Below the pieces are notes generated by a model. The model was given only the letters and a program-made list of their open reading frames with translations, was not told where the DNA came from and did not search any database. A stretch of DNA of 64,000 nt from Rickettsia typhi (lineage in GTDB: Bacteria; Pseudomonadota; Alphaproteobacteria; Rickettsiales; Deianiraeaceae): NCBI GenBank assembly GCA_945861725.1, contig CAMAVJ010000001.1:124001-188000 (forward strand), written 5' to 3'. Positions 54,808 to 63,162 of this stretch are shown here, in pieces (position 1 is the stretch's first letter; every line of letters begins with the position of its first letter). The position numbers and the translations under genes are program-made.

Positions 54808-55524
54808 ATGCACGAAAAAGATTTACTTTCGCATATTGGTGACTTAAAAAATCTTGTAATAAAGCTGTTAATCGGTTTTATGTTATCTTTTTCTATCTGT
54901 TATTACTTCCACGCACACTTAATTACATTCATAAAGGAGCGATTTTTACATGGACACCAATTGAATTATTTTACCATCGAGGCTCCATTTTTTTTGAGTA
55001 TGAAAGTCTCATTTTTAGCAAATATTATTCTTTTTATGCCATTTTTGGTTTTTTTTATAGGCAATTACTTGATATGTATTTTTAAAAAAAAGTCTGCTAT
55101 GATTCTCTATTCAATTTTCACATTAATCCTATTTTTTATGGGAATTTTCCTCAGTTTTTTTTACATAACACCAACGGTTGTGAATTTTATGTTCCAAATG
55201 GCAGAACCATCAATTGGGTTTTCACTGAATGTAAGTTCATTTTTTAATACAATTTTTATGTTATGCGTCGTTTTTGGATTGGTTTTTGAAATACCGATTG
55301 TAATTTTTGCACTTCTTCAAATTGGTGTAGTTTCCTTTGAAAAAATCAAGAAATTCCGTAAAATATACATTATCTCAAGCTTTATTATTGGGGCAATAAT
55401 CACACCACCAGATGTCTTTTCACAAATAATCGTTGCCATGTTGTTGATAATTCTTTTTGAAATAACACTTATAATATTTTCACTTTTTGGAAAGAAAAAT
55501 GCAGAGATACAAAGCCGTGATTGA
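54808..55524 (+). CDS. tatC: Twin-arginine translocase subunit TatC
   Basis: Six-TM receptor of the Tat pathway. N-terminal LLSHIGDLKN matches the conserved HLxELR region in a relaxed form, and a conserved APFFLSMKVSFLANI segment is seen (about 55-70), with the periplasmic FxFxxxxPxxxNF-like TPTVVNFMF. 238 aa. tatA and tatB are not adjacent. Overlaps truA by 26 nt. Confidence 0.92.
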   Translation: MHEKDLLSHIGDLKNLVIKLLIGFMLSFSICYYFHAHLITFIKERFLHGHQLNYFTIEAPFFLSMKVSFLANIILFMPFLVFFIGNYLICIFKKKSAMILYSIFTLILFFMGIFLSFFYITPTVVNFMFQMAEPSIGFSLNVSSFFNTIFMLCVVFGLVFEIPIVIFALLQIGVVSFEKIKKFRKIYIISSFIIGAIITPPDVFSQIIVAMLLIILFEITLIIFSLFGKKNAEIQSRD

Positions 55525-56251
55525 GTATGTCGGTAAAGGTTATGCAGGAATGCAAAGACAGGAAAATGTTAAGACAATCCAAAGTGTAATTGAAATGGCA
55601 CTTTCACAATTCACGAATGGAAAGTCAACAACAATTGATTATTGCGGAAGAACTGACGGCGGAGTTCACGCCTTTGGACAGGTTATCCATTTTGATGTTG
55701 ATGAGAATCTTCCAGAGATGAAAGTTCTTATGGGAATAAATTTTTTTTTATATCAAAATTCCGAAGCTGTTGCACTTAAAAGTGTGGAAAAGGTTACTCA
55801 AACTTTCCATTCAAGGTTTTCCTGTATTGGAAGAGAATATAAGTATTACATTTACAATGGATTTATAAGAAGTCCGATTTTTGAAGGAAAAATGCACCAT
55901 GTACCAAATGTAATGAACATAGAAAAGATGCAAAAGGCTTCGGAAATCCTTGTTGGGACACATGACTTTTCCTCATTTCGAAGTAAGAGTTGTCAAGCGT
56001 TGAGTCCAATAAAAACTGTTGATTTCATCAAAATTAATAAAATTACACAGGATATTATTGAAATTCATATTAGTGCACGATCATTTCTTTATCATATGGT
56101 TCGAAATATTACTGGAGCATTAATTTACACGGGAATTGGCAGAATTGAAGTTGATTTTATGCGTGAAATTTTGGAGAAAAAAGATATTACAATGTTACCA
56201 TTTACCGCACCAGCTTGCGGGCTTTACTTCTTCATAGCACATTACCAGTAA
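55499..56251 (+). CDS. truA: tRNA pseudouridine(38-40) synthase
   Basis: Isomerises U38-U40 in the anticodon arm. Catalytic Asp in GRTDGGVHAFGQV (about 49-61), plus FSSFRSKSCQ and the C-terminal FLYHMVRNITGALIYTG. ATG 55499 gives 250 aa; TTG 55487 is possible. Coupled to tatC by a 26-nt overlap; ends 10 nt into the convergent ruvX gene. Confidence 0.95.
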   Translation: MQRYKAVIEYVGKGYAGMQRQENVKTIQSVIEMALSQFTNGKSTTIDYCGRTDGGVHAFGQVIHFDVDENLPEMKVLMGINFFLYQNSEAVALKSVEKVTQTFHSRFSCIGREYKYYIYNGFIRSPIFEGKMHHVPNVMNIEKMQKASEILVGTHDFSSFRSKSCQALSPIKTVDFIKINKITQDIIEIHISARSFLYHMVRNITGALIYTGIGRIEVDFMREILEKKDITMLPFTAPACGLYFFIAHYQ

Positions 56252-56676
56252 AGACTTAAAAAGTCTGATAAAATTAATCCAGCAGATTTCATATCATAAT
56301 TTTCATGAAATTTCTTACTAAATCCCTTTCTACCAAATTTATAAGACTTACGAACTGCATTACTTGAATCAGTTTCGTCCCAGAAAATAAAGTTCATAAA
56401 AGGCATCCTTTCCTGAAGAAATTCGACAAAATTTGTAATAAAATGGAAGCTATCACCTTCTGGGTATGCAAGTGGAATGCCTACGATGACAAAGGAAAAT
56501 TTGTGTTTTTGCATAGTTTGAGTGATTTTCTCTAGAATTTGCTCCGTTGGAATAGTTTCTATTGGAAAGGCGATGCTATTGTTGGCAAAATTACTTGCAA
56601 TGCCAGTTTTTTTTGATCCAATATCCAAGCATAAAAAACTTTGCAATGAAATTTGTGGTGTATCAGTATATATCAT
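56242..56676 (-). CDS. ruvX: YqgF/RuvX-family RNase H-fold nuclease
   Basis: Pre-16S rRNA 5'-end nuclease/Holliday-junction resolvase-like protein. LCLDIGSKKTGIA (about 15-27) and VIVGIPLAYPEG, FWDETDSS (about 96-103) are the family's acidic motifs. 144 aa. Follows trpS 7 nt downstream on the same strand. Confidence 0.92.
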   Translation of the reverse strand: MIYTDTPQISLQSFLCLDIGSKKTGIASNFANNSIAFPIETIPTEQILEKITQTMQKHKFSFVIVGIPLAYPEGDSFHFITNFVEFLQERMPFMNFIFWDETDSSNAVRKSYKFGRKGFSKKFHENYDMKSAGLILSDFLSLYW

Positions 56677-56683
56677 ACTACAT

Positions 56684-57667
56684 TTACCTTAATCCAATTA
56701 CTTTATATATTCGATGGAGGTTTTCCCCTGCAATTTTAGCAACTTCTGCTCCATTTTTATGCAATATTTCAAGCAAAGATTCCTTATCTTTCATTAGTTC
56801 GTAGAATTTGTTCTGAATTGGAGTAAGTTCGGATATAATTGCTTCTGCTAAATCGTTTTTAAATGCGGATGAATTACTTGTAATATCGTGATTTGATTTT
56901 TGACCAGAGAATGCTTCGTAAATTCCCAAAAGATTTTTCACTTCTGGAGAATTAACCTCCCCCGTTTTTGCCTTTTTAATCTTTTGTAAAATGGTGTCAG
57001 CAGAATCAAGAAGATTTATTCGCGTGAAATCTGATTCATCGGACTTACTCATTTTATTGGTACCATCTCGAAGGGACATAATCCTTTGAGTTTCAGATAG
57101 TTCTGTTAATTTGGCTTTTGGAATTGTAAAAATATTACCATATTTCGCATTGAATTTTTCAGCAATTTCTCGTGCAAGTTCAATATGTTGAATTTGATCA
57201 TCACCAACTGGCACGATATCCGTGTTGTAAAGAAGAATGTCTGCCGCCATTAAAATGGGATACGAATACAACCCCAAGCAAGCACGCTCTTGGTTTTCTC
57301 GGGTTTTATCTTTGTATTGCGTCATTCTGTCGATAAATCCCATTTGAATATTACAGCTTAAAATCCATGCAAGTTCGCAGTGTTCCTTCACCATTGATTG
57401 CTGAAAAACTCGAATGTTTTGCTTTATATTTTTGCCATCAATGCCACTTTCGATACCACAAGCGATATACATTACAAATGTAGTCAAAATACTTTCCCGA
57501 AGTACCTGTGGTTCTTGAAAAATTGTTATAGCATGGAGATCAACAATTGAAAAAATGAACTCATCTCCTGAATTTTGTGCAATAAGGCTCTTCCAATTCT
57601 TTATCGCCCCAAGATAATTCCCAATGTGTAAAATACCAGTTGGTTGAATTCCAGAAAAAATCCTCAT
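56684..57667 (-). CDS. trpS: Tryptophanyl-tRNA synthetase
   Basis: Charges tRNA-Trp. HIGH motif HIGN at residues 14-17, QQSMVKEHCELAWIL, PVGDDQIQHIELARE, and KMSKS in NKMSKSDESD (about 204-213). 327 aa is normal. Its ATG overlaps the preceding stop by 1 nt (TAATG). Confidence 0.97.
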   Translation of the reverse strand: MRIFSGIQPTGILHIGNYLGAIKNWKSLIAQNSGDEFIFSIVDLHAITIFQEPQVLRESILTTFVMYIACGIESGIDGKNIKQNIRVFQQSMVKEHCELAWILSCNIQMGFIDRMTQYKDKTRENQERACLGLYSYPILMAADILLYNTDIVPVGDDQIQHIELAREIAEKFNAKYGNIFTIPKAKLTELSETQRIMSLRDGTNKMSKSDESDFTRINLLDSADTILQKIKKAKTGEVNSPEVKNLLGIYEAFSGQKSNHDITSNSSAFKNDLAEAIISELTPIQNKFYELMKDKESLLEILHKNGAEVAKIAGENLHRIYKVIGLR

Positions 57668-59121
57668 TACTCTTGCAATAATTTATCAATATTTTCAGGA
57701 ACGTTGTTAAGTAAGGGAACTTCTTTAACTACTCCATTTTTGAAAGAATGAATGCCAATTACTCTTTGAATAGTTCTTCCATCACGGTCCGTCATTAACT
57801 GCCCATTCACACCATCTGTAATATTAATTTTATTCATCGCAATGCCGCTGATGTTATCAATTGCTTTAACTTGATGAACTTTTAAAATATATTGCAATGT
57901 TTCGTAAATTGTTGCTGAAAGCCTTGTTGGAGGTTGATTAAATGTGTTTTTATACACTTCGTAATAGTCTTTATATTTCTCATAATTAGCAGGAAATATT
58001 ATTTCTTTTTCAATATTTGTATACCCACCAATAACGGAGCCAGAAACATCGATTGTACCAGAACCATTACTACCACCCAATACAAGCTCAATTACACTAT
58101 CAACAATTCTTGGCGAACCAATAATGGGGATATCTTTAAATGCCTCCTCTGAAGCGATGGCATCGTATATCTTTTTAAAATCTTTTGATGAAGAATCAAT
58201 AATAATTGCATCAATTTTCTTGTATTTTTTGTAAAATTTTTGACCACTAGTATGTGTAACAGTGTTTCCTTCCGTTGCAACAATTTGTGATGTAAAGCCA
58301 AAATCATCCTTTTGGATCTTTCCGCTATTAAGATTTTCATAATAAGTTTGAATTGCCGAAGATTTCAAGCGTGTGATATATTTTGTAATATCATCAGAAT
58401 CTGGTTCATAAAGTTCAACTCGGGAAATATCCTGTTTATTTGCCTTTGCAATTCCTAAAAACATTTTGTAGGAATTTCCTCCAATTTCATTATTTGGTGC
58501 AAACATTACAAGATTTTTGTAATGTTTATCTTTTGCGTAACGCATAATTGCCAAAACACCGCTTTCAACATTGTAACCAAAATTGTAAAGACCATCACCT
58601 GGGAGTTGTTTTGTCGCAAGGGACACTATTGGAATGTTAATATGATGCAGACCGATTTGTCTTTGAAGTAATAATGTATCTTTTTCGTTAAATGGTCCAA
58701 TAATAATATCTGGTTCAATGGTAGACAATGACTGCATCGCAGCAATAGTGCCTTCAAGTGTCTGAATATTATATTTTGAATAATTTACTCCAAATTTTAA
58801 AATCGTTAAAGTATTTTTAATCTCATTCATTATAGCGGCACTTCCAAAATTCATTGGCAAAATTACAATTTTGAGCGGCTTTCTGAAACAACTTGTAATG
58901 CATAAGTCGCTTTGTTGCTCAAACGCGACGTCAGGTTTTTCATCCACAAGTGTAACATTCATTCCTTTCTTAATGTTTGAAAATTTATAGTTATCATAAA
59001 TAAGACTTTCATTTTCAGAAAGAGTGCCAGTGCTGTATTGTGCATCCATTTCTGTTTTTTCAATATTGTTATTATTACAGGATGTGAACATTAAGAGAAG
59101 GCAAAATAGTAATCGTTGCAT
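57667..59121 (-). CDS. LpoA-like penicillin-binding protein activator lipoprotein
   Basis: Lipoprotein with a periplasmic-binding-protein type I fold, the alphaproteobacterial group annotated as PBP activators. Signal with lipobox MQRLLFCLLLMFTSC (Cys about 15) from ATG 59121; an upstream frame to 59202 would hide it. Segments KIVILPMNFGSAAIMNEI, EPDIIIGPF, IPIVSLAT and FNQPPTRLSATIYETLQYI fit the ligand-binding fold. 484 aa. Translationally coupled to trpS. Confidence 0.75.
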   Translation of the reverse strand: MQRLLFCLLLMFTSCNNNNIEKTEMDAQYSTGTLSENESLIYDNYKFSNIKKGMNVTLVDEKPDVAFEQQSDLCITSCFRKPLKIVILPMNFGSAAIMNEIKNTLTILKFGVNYSKYNIQTLEGTIAAMQSLSTIEPDIIIGPFNEKDTLLLQRQIGLHHINIPIVSLATKQLPGDGLYNFGYNVESGVLAIMRYAKDKHYKNLVMFAPNNEIGGNSYKMFLGIAKANKQDISRVELYEPDSDDITKYITRLKSSAIQTYYENLNSGKIQKDDFGFTSQIVATEGNTVTHTSGQKFYKKYKKIDAIIIDSSSKDFKKIYDAIASEEAFKDIPIIGSPRIVDSVIELVLGGSNGSGTIDVSGSVIGGYTNIEKEIIFPANYEKYKDYYEVYKNTFNQPPTRLSATIYETLQYILKVHQVKAIDNISGIAMNKINITDGVNGQLMTDRDGRTIQRVIGIHSFKNGVVKEVPLLNNVPENIDKLLQE

Positions 59122-59186
59122 AACGAAAAAAAATACATTAGTAATTAATGAAACAAAAATATTAACTTGCAATTGTTTTTTTTGAT

Positions 59187-59226
59187 TGTATGTAATGTAC
59201 ATATATTACATACGCATGTACATACA
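59187..59226. promoter_or_regulatory. Nested inverted repeats in a divergent promoter region
   Basis: TATGTAAT (59189-59196) pairs with ATTACATA (59205-59212), and TGTATGTA (59187-59194) with TACATACA (59219-59226). Lies between the lipoprotein gene and the MnhG-like gene. The shared arm could form alternative hairpins or be an operator. Confidence 0.45.
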
Positions 59227-59239
59227 CGAAACAATTGAA

Positions 59240-59557
59240 ATGGCAATCGTTACACTAAAAAATTTTCCGTTTTTTCTTTCAATTACAATACTCTTAATAT
59301 CCGCAATTGGACTTTTTAAATCAAAAAATATTCTGCAAATGATCCACTTCATCACAATAATTGATGTAATATGCGTTCCACTGGCAATAATATCATTTAT
59401 TTTTCTCACAGATATTTCAAACATTAAAATACTCCTCTGCATTCCAGTAATAGCAATACTCTCACCAACATCTTCCTATTTTTTAGGCAAGGCCTATTTA
59501 ATCAAACAACAAAATAATAAAATAACCAAGGAAAACCTTGAGAAATTAAAGGCGTAA
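59240..59557 (+). CDS. MnhG/PhaG-like cation/proton antiporter subunit
   Basis: Small subunit of Mrp-type Na+/H+ antiporters. Three hydrophobic helices: about 9-25, 38-60 and 66-86. The final helix ILLCIPVIAILSPTSSYFLGKAYL resembles the MnhG end (TSPxxxxxLxxAA), and KSKNILQMIHFIT the middle segment. 105 aa from ATG 59240; ATG 59216 is an alternative. Other mnh subunits are not present, so its partner genes are elsewhere or lost. Confidence 0.65.
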   Translation: MAIVTLKNFPFFLSITILLISAIGLFKSKNILQMIHFITIIDVICVPLAIISFIFLTDISNIKILLCIPVIAILSPTSSYFLGKAYLIKQQNNKITKENLEKLKA

Positions 59558-59579
59558 TAAAATTAATAAAAGCCAAATA

Positions 59580-60032
59580 GTGACTAATCTAATTCAAAAA
59601 TATCAAGAATTGTACCTTGTATTACAAAAAGACGGCAGAAGTTTGTCACCAAAGGAAAGAAAAATAATAATTGCACAACTGCTGAAGCTTGAAAAAGTAA
59701 TTCTCAAAAAAGCAATAAGACAAATGATGACAGGTGCATTCACACTTGATATTTCCCAATTTCCACCAAGGTTACAAAGACTTTTAGGAACAATTCTCAA
59801 CAGGAGATTACACATATTCCATACACTTGAAAAACAAAGGAAAATTAATATTGACCTACATACTAAAACACAAAAACAGTTGAATGTTTTAAATGAATAT
59901 GTTTTTCTCACACAAAGAAGAAAAGAACAGGACGATATTGGGTGGCTTGTCAAATTACAACGAACGGAAGACGAAAACACAAATCATCATAAGAAAATAC
60001 TGGAAAAAATAAAAAAAACATTTCAAAGATAA
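59580..60032 (+). CDS. Unknown basic helical protein, 150 aa
   Basis: Not recognised. Very basic and helical with long Lys/Arg/Gln-rich stretches (about 1-55, 75-150) and no membrane segment. GTG start at 59580, 22 nt after the antiporter gene; the VirB4-like gene follows 18 nt after its stop. Position between the two suggests one transcript. A role with the VirB4-like protein is possible but unproven. Confidence 0.55.
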   Translation: MTNLIQKYQELYLVLQKDGRSLSPKERKIIIAQLLKLEKVILKKAIRQMMTGAFTLDISQFPPRLQRLLGTILNRRLHIFHTLEKQRKINIDLHTKTQKQLNVLNEYVFLTQRRKEQDDIGWLVKLQRTEDENTNHHKKILEKIKKTFQR

Positions 60033-60050
60033 TCTGTATTTATTTTATGT

Positions 60051-62324
60051 ATGCAAAAGGAAACAGCTGAAACTAAATTTGAGTCATACTTTTTACCATT
60101 TTCCGCACAAATTAATGAACGAACTGTAATTTCACAATCTGGGTTAATTAGCCAAACAATTTCTGTTAATTCTGAAACGGAAATCACATTTCAGGAAGAT
60201 ATAATAAACGCGATTAAGGAAGTTTATACAAAAAATGTCACAGTCAACATTCACGCAGTATATTCCAAAAATGACACAAAAAAACAAAACAACCTTATAG
60301 ATTACATAAAATCCGCATATAAAAACAATATTTACCCACAAAAAGATTTTTCCCAAAAATTCTTCATCACACTTTCAATTCACGGATATCAAGTCACGAA
60401 ACAAAATTTAATAAACCTTTTATTTGAAAGAAGCTTTCTTTTGGAGCTTGAAAAATCAGTAAAAAAACTTCAAGAAATTGTTGAAGAATTTACTGAAAAT
60501 ATTCACAACTATAACCCACAAATTTTAAAAACAACCGAGTTGAGCGGGGAAATTTATTCCGAAAATAGCTCATTTTTACACCAAATTATTTACGGAGAAG
60601 CTTCACAGGAGAGTCTTAAAAATATGGAAATATCCGAACAACTACGCCCTATTTCCATTAAAAGGCAAAAAAACTATTTAATACTCACACACAATCAACA
60701 ACAGCAACAAATAACGGGACAAAAAGCAAAACAAGTTGAAAAACAGCTAACATTCGTTTCATGTTTTACAATCAAAGATTTCCCAAAAACCGATCCATCA
60801 AAACTAATAAAACTCTTTACACTAAACAATTCATTTATTATATCCCAAACAATTCATTCTATAAAACGGGAAGCGATTAAAAGTTTATTTGAATATCAAG
60901 TAAAAATAACAAATGCCATTCGTGATAACGATATCGCATCAAAATGTGGCTGGGACGAAATACTTGCTGAAGAAAACCCAATTTCAATGCAAACAAACAT
61001 TGTTATACACGCTACAACGCTTGAAGAGCTTAATGCCAAAACGAAAGAAATTGCACAATGTTTTCACGATATCGGTCTTGTTGCCGTTATGGAAGATCTC
61101 AACCTTGAACAAGCATTTTATGCAAGTATGCCATCAAATGCCGCATTTTGTAATAGGCTTGAATATGGAGCAATTAACTATGCTGGGCAATTTCTTCTTT
61201 CAAAAAATATGATATTTAGCGGTGTGAGGGAAATGAAAAATTTTCCATTCATGCCAATGGCGACTGTGCATCAGAAGTATTATACTCTTTCTTTTTTCGA
61301 GAAGGAAAAATCTCACAATATTCTAATTCATGGAATTCAAAATGAGCTTTTCACAAACACAATAAATACCATACTCCTTCACACTCAAGTCAATAATATT
61401 ATTTCACTTGATTCAAATCATTCAAGCCTTGGTTTAAATAAATTAAAAGGCGGAATGTATTTTAAAAATCCAGAAGTGAATATGATGAATCTTTTAAAGT
61501 TTGACAGAAAAAACTTTGAAATATTTTTTACATCATTCACGCTGTATTTCTGCATTGAACACAAAATTCCAAGGAATGATATCATTTTGGAGGAAATTCG
61601 CAAATTTGTTGCAAAACTAAAGGCAGAACACACATTTGAGCAAATACAAGAAATCGCACAACGATCCACTGTTGCACATATTCTTACACAAGTTCTAACA
61701 TTTGCAAAGGAAAATCATTTCCTTTCGGAAAAAGATGTCCTGATGCATAAAAATAAGTTCATATCAATCAACACAAGTGGAGTTCATCCAATGTTATGTG
61801 GAATGTTTGCTTTATACATTCTTCTTTTCAATATTCACAAAGTGCAGGCATATGATGCAATCAAACTTGATAGAACATTTGATGTTTTTGATCCAAAAAT
61901 TATTCCACAACAAGTACTTGTCCAAATTCTCCAAGCATATAAACTGAAGCGTGCAAGTATTATTTGTTGCATAAACCTTCCAATTGCATTCGAACAAAAA
62001 CAAATTAGCAGATATTCCGATTTATTCATCAATTTTGACATTAAAATTTTCACCGAAGGATCTTGCTCAAATTATTTCGTCAAAACATTCTTCCAATTAA
62101 ATTCTGAAATGACGAAACACTTAATGTTTGTTAAAAGTGGAACAAAGAGGGCTGTTGTTCAAACTCTCAGTCACAGCTATACAATTAACCTTCAACCATT
62201 TACATGCAATGAGCTCGCAATTTTGAACACAAAACACAAGAATTTCGTAAATTTAATAAAATTGATTGAAAATAATAAAACGCCTTCGCAGTCTGTTATT
62301 GAAGCATATAATGAGCTAATTTGA
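60051..62324 (+). CDS. virB4: Degenerate VirB4-family T4SS protein (RvhB4-II-like)
   Basis: Inner-membrane/cytoplasmic ATPase family of type IV secretion. Strong CagE/TrbE/VirB features: N-terminal ESYFLPFSAQINERTVISQSG, and the mid-domain VIHATTLEELNAK ... EDLNLEQAFYASMPSNAAF. At residues about 420-436, where VirB4 has GPTGSGKS, the chain reads SHNILIHGIQNELFTN: Gly-Lys-Ser/Thr is absent, and no DExx Walker B is seen in the C-terminal domain. Rickettsiales carry a second VirB4 copy of this kind. 757 aa, uninterrupted. Probably structural rather than an ATPase. Confidence 0.85.
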   Translation: MQKETAETKFESYFLPFSAQINERTVISQSGLISQTISVNSETEITFQEDIINAIKEVYTKNVTVNIHAVYSKNDTKKQNNLIDYIKSAYKNNIYPQKDFSQKFFITLSIHGYQVTKQNLINLLFERSFLLELEKSVKKLQEIVEEFTENIHNYNPQILKTTELSGEIYSENSSFLHQIIYGEASQESLKNMEISEQLRPISIKRQKNYLILTHNQQQQQITGQKAKQVEKQLTFVSCFTIKDFPKTDPSKLIKLFTLNNSFIISQTIHSIKREAIKSLFEYQVKITNAIRDNDIASKCGWDEILAEENPISMQTNIVIHATTLEELNAKTKEIAQCFHDIGLVAVMEDLNLEQAFYASMPSNAAFCNRLEYGAINYAGQFLLSKNMIFSGVREMKNFPFMPMATVHQKYYTLSFFEKEKSHNILIHGIQNELFTNTINTILLHTQVNNIISLDSNHSSLGLNKLKGGMYFKNPEVNMMNLLKFDRKNFEIFFTSFTLYFCIEHKIPRNDIILEEIRKFVAKLKAEHTFEQIQEIAQRSTVAHILTQVLTFAKENHFLSEKDVLMHKNKFISINTSGVHPMLCGMFALYILLFNIHKVQAYDAIKLDRTFDVFDPKIIPQQVLVQILQAYKLKRASIICCINLPIAFEQKQISRYSDLFINFDIKIFTEGSCSNYFVKTFFQLNSEMTKHLMFVKSGTKRAVVQTLSHSYTINLQPFTCNELAILNTKHKNFVNLIKLIENNKTPSQSVIEAYNELI

Positions 62325-62337
62325 GCAAAAATTTAAT

Positions 62338-63120
62338 ATGAAACACAGAATACAACATAAAGTCGCAATAATACGCAATACATTCATATTCTTTATCAGT
62401 ATTTATATTTTAATTAATCATAAAAAAATCAATGAAAACACACTTAACATTCATCAAACATTTATTGAACATGCAAATCTTAACCCAATGCAGGGATTAC
62501 AAAACAGCGTTTATCATATAGCCCAATACATAGCTGACTTCATCCAGTACAAAAATATTAATCAACAAAGAATAGAGCTCTTCCTTCAATCGGAGGATAT
62601 GCTACAGGAAATTAAAAGGTTAAAAGTCGTAAATTCAGATCTGATTGATATATTGGAACCACTTCAAGAAATGCAAAACACCTTTCCCGTGAAATATGTT
62701 GTAAAACTTCTTTACTTTATTTCATCGGAAAATACAAGGCAGATATTCTTTCAAACAAATGAAAATATTCCAATCAATAGCCTTGTTTTTAATGAAAACT
62801 GTTTAATTGGAAGGGTTTTTAAAAAAAATGGTAATAATTATTACATCCTTACTCATCAAGATACAAATTTTCGTCTACCAGTTTACACTCAAAACACGAA
62901 AATTTTTGGTATGATACACGGCGATCCATATAAAATGAAATTTATATCGTTTGATGAAGTTCACCAATATGATATCGAAAATGATGAGACAATTCTAACG
63001 GCATCTTCTGAAGGAAAATTTACGGAAAATATATCAATCGGAAAAATTGTTAAGGGGAAATCTGGTGCATTTATTGAAACAAAATGCAAAGATTACTACT
63101 CATACGCATTAATTGTTTAA
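62338..63120 (+). CDS. mreC: MreC-like rod-shape protein
   Basis: Probable cell-shape scaffold, periplasmic with one N-terminal TM (about 13-28), a coiled-coil (about 75-110), then two beta domains: NSLVFNENCLIGRVFKKNGNNYYIL, HQDTNFRLPVYTQNTKIFGMIHG, and a final SIGKIVKG strand as in MreC (VGxVxxv). 260 aa. Sequence is divergent. mreB, mreD and rodA are not adjacent; it starts 13 nt after the VirB4-like gene. Confidence 0.7.
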   Translation: MKHRIQHKVAIIRNTFIFFISIYILINHKKINENTLNIHQTFIEHANLNPMQGLQNSVYHIAQYIADFIQYKNINQQRIELFLQSEDMLQEIKRLKVVNSDLIDILEPLQEMQNTFPVKYVVKLLYFISSENTRQIFFQTNENIPINSLVFNENCLIGRVFKKNGNNYYILTHQDTNFRLPVYTQNTKIFGMIHGDPYKMKFISFDEVHQYDIENDETILTASSEGKFTENISIGKIVKGKSGAFIETKCKDYYSYALIV

Positions 63121-63162
63121 GAAATTCCTTCCATACGTCGTCTGTGAGTTATCACTACTTAT

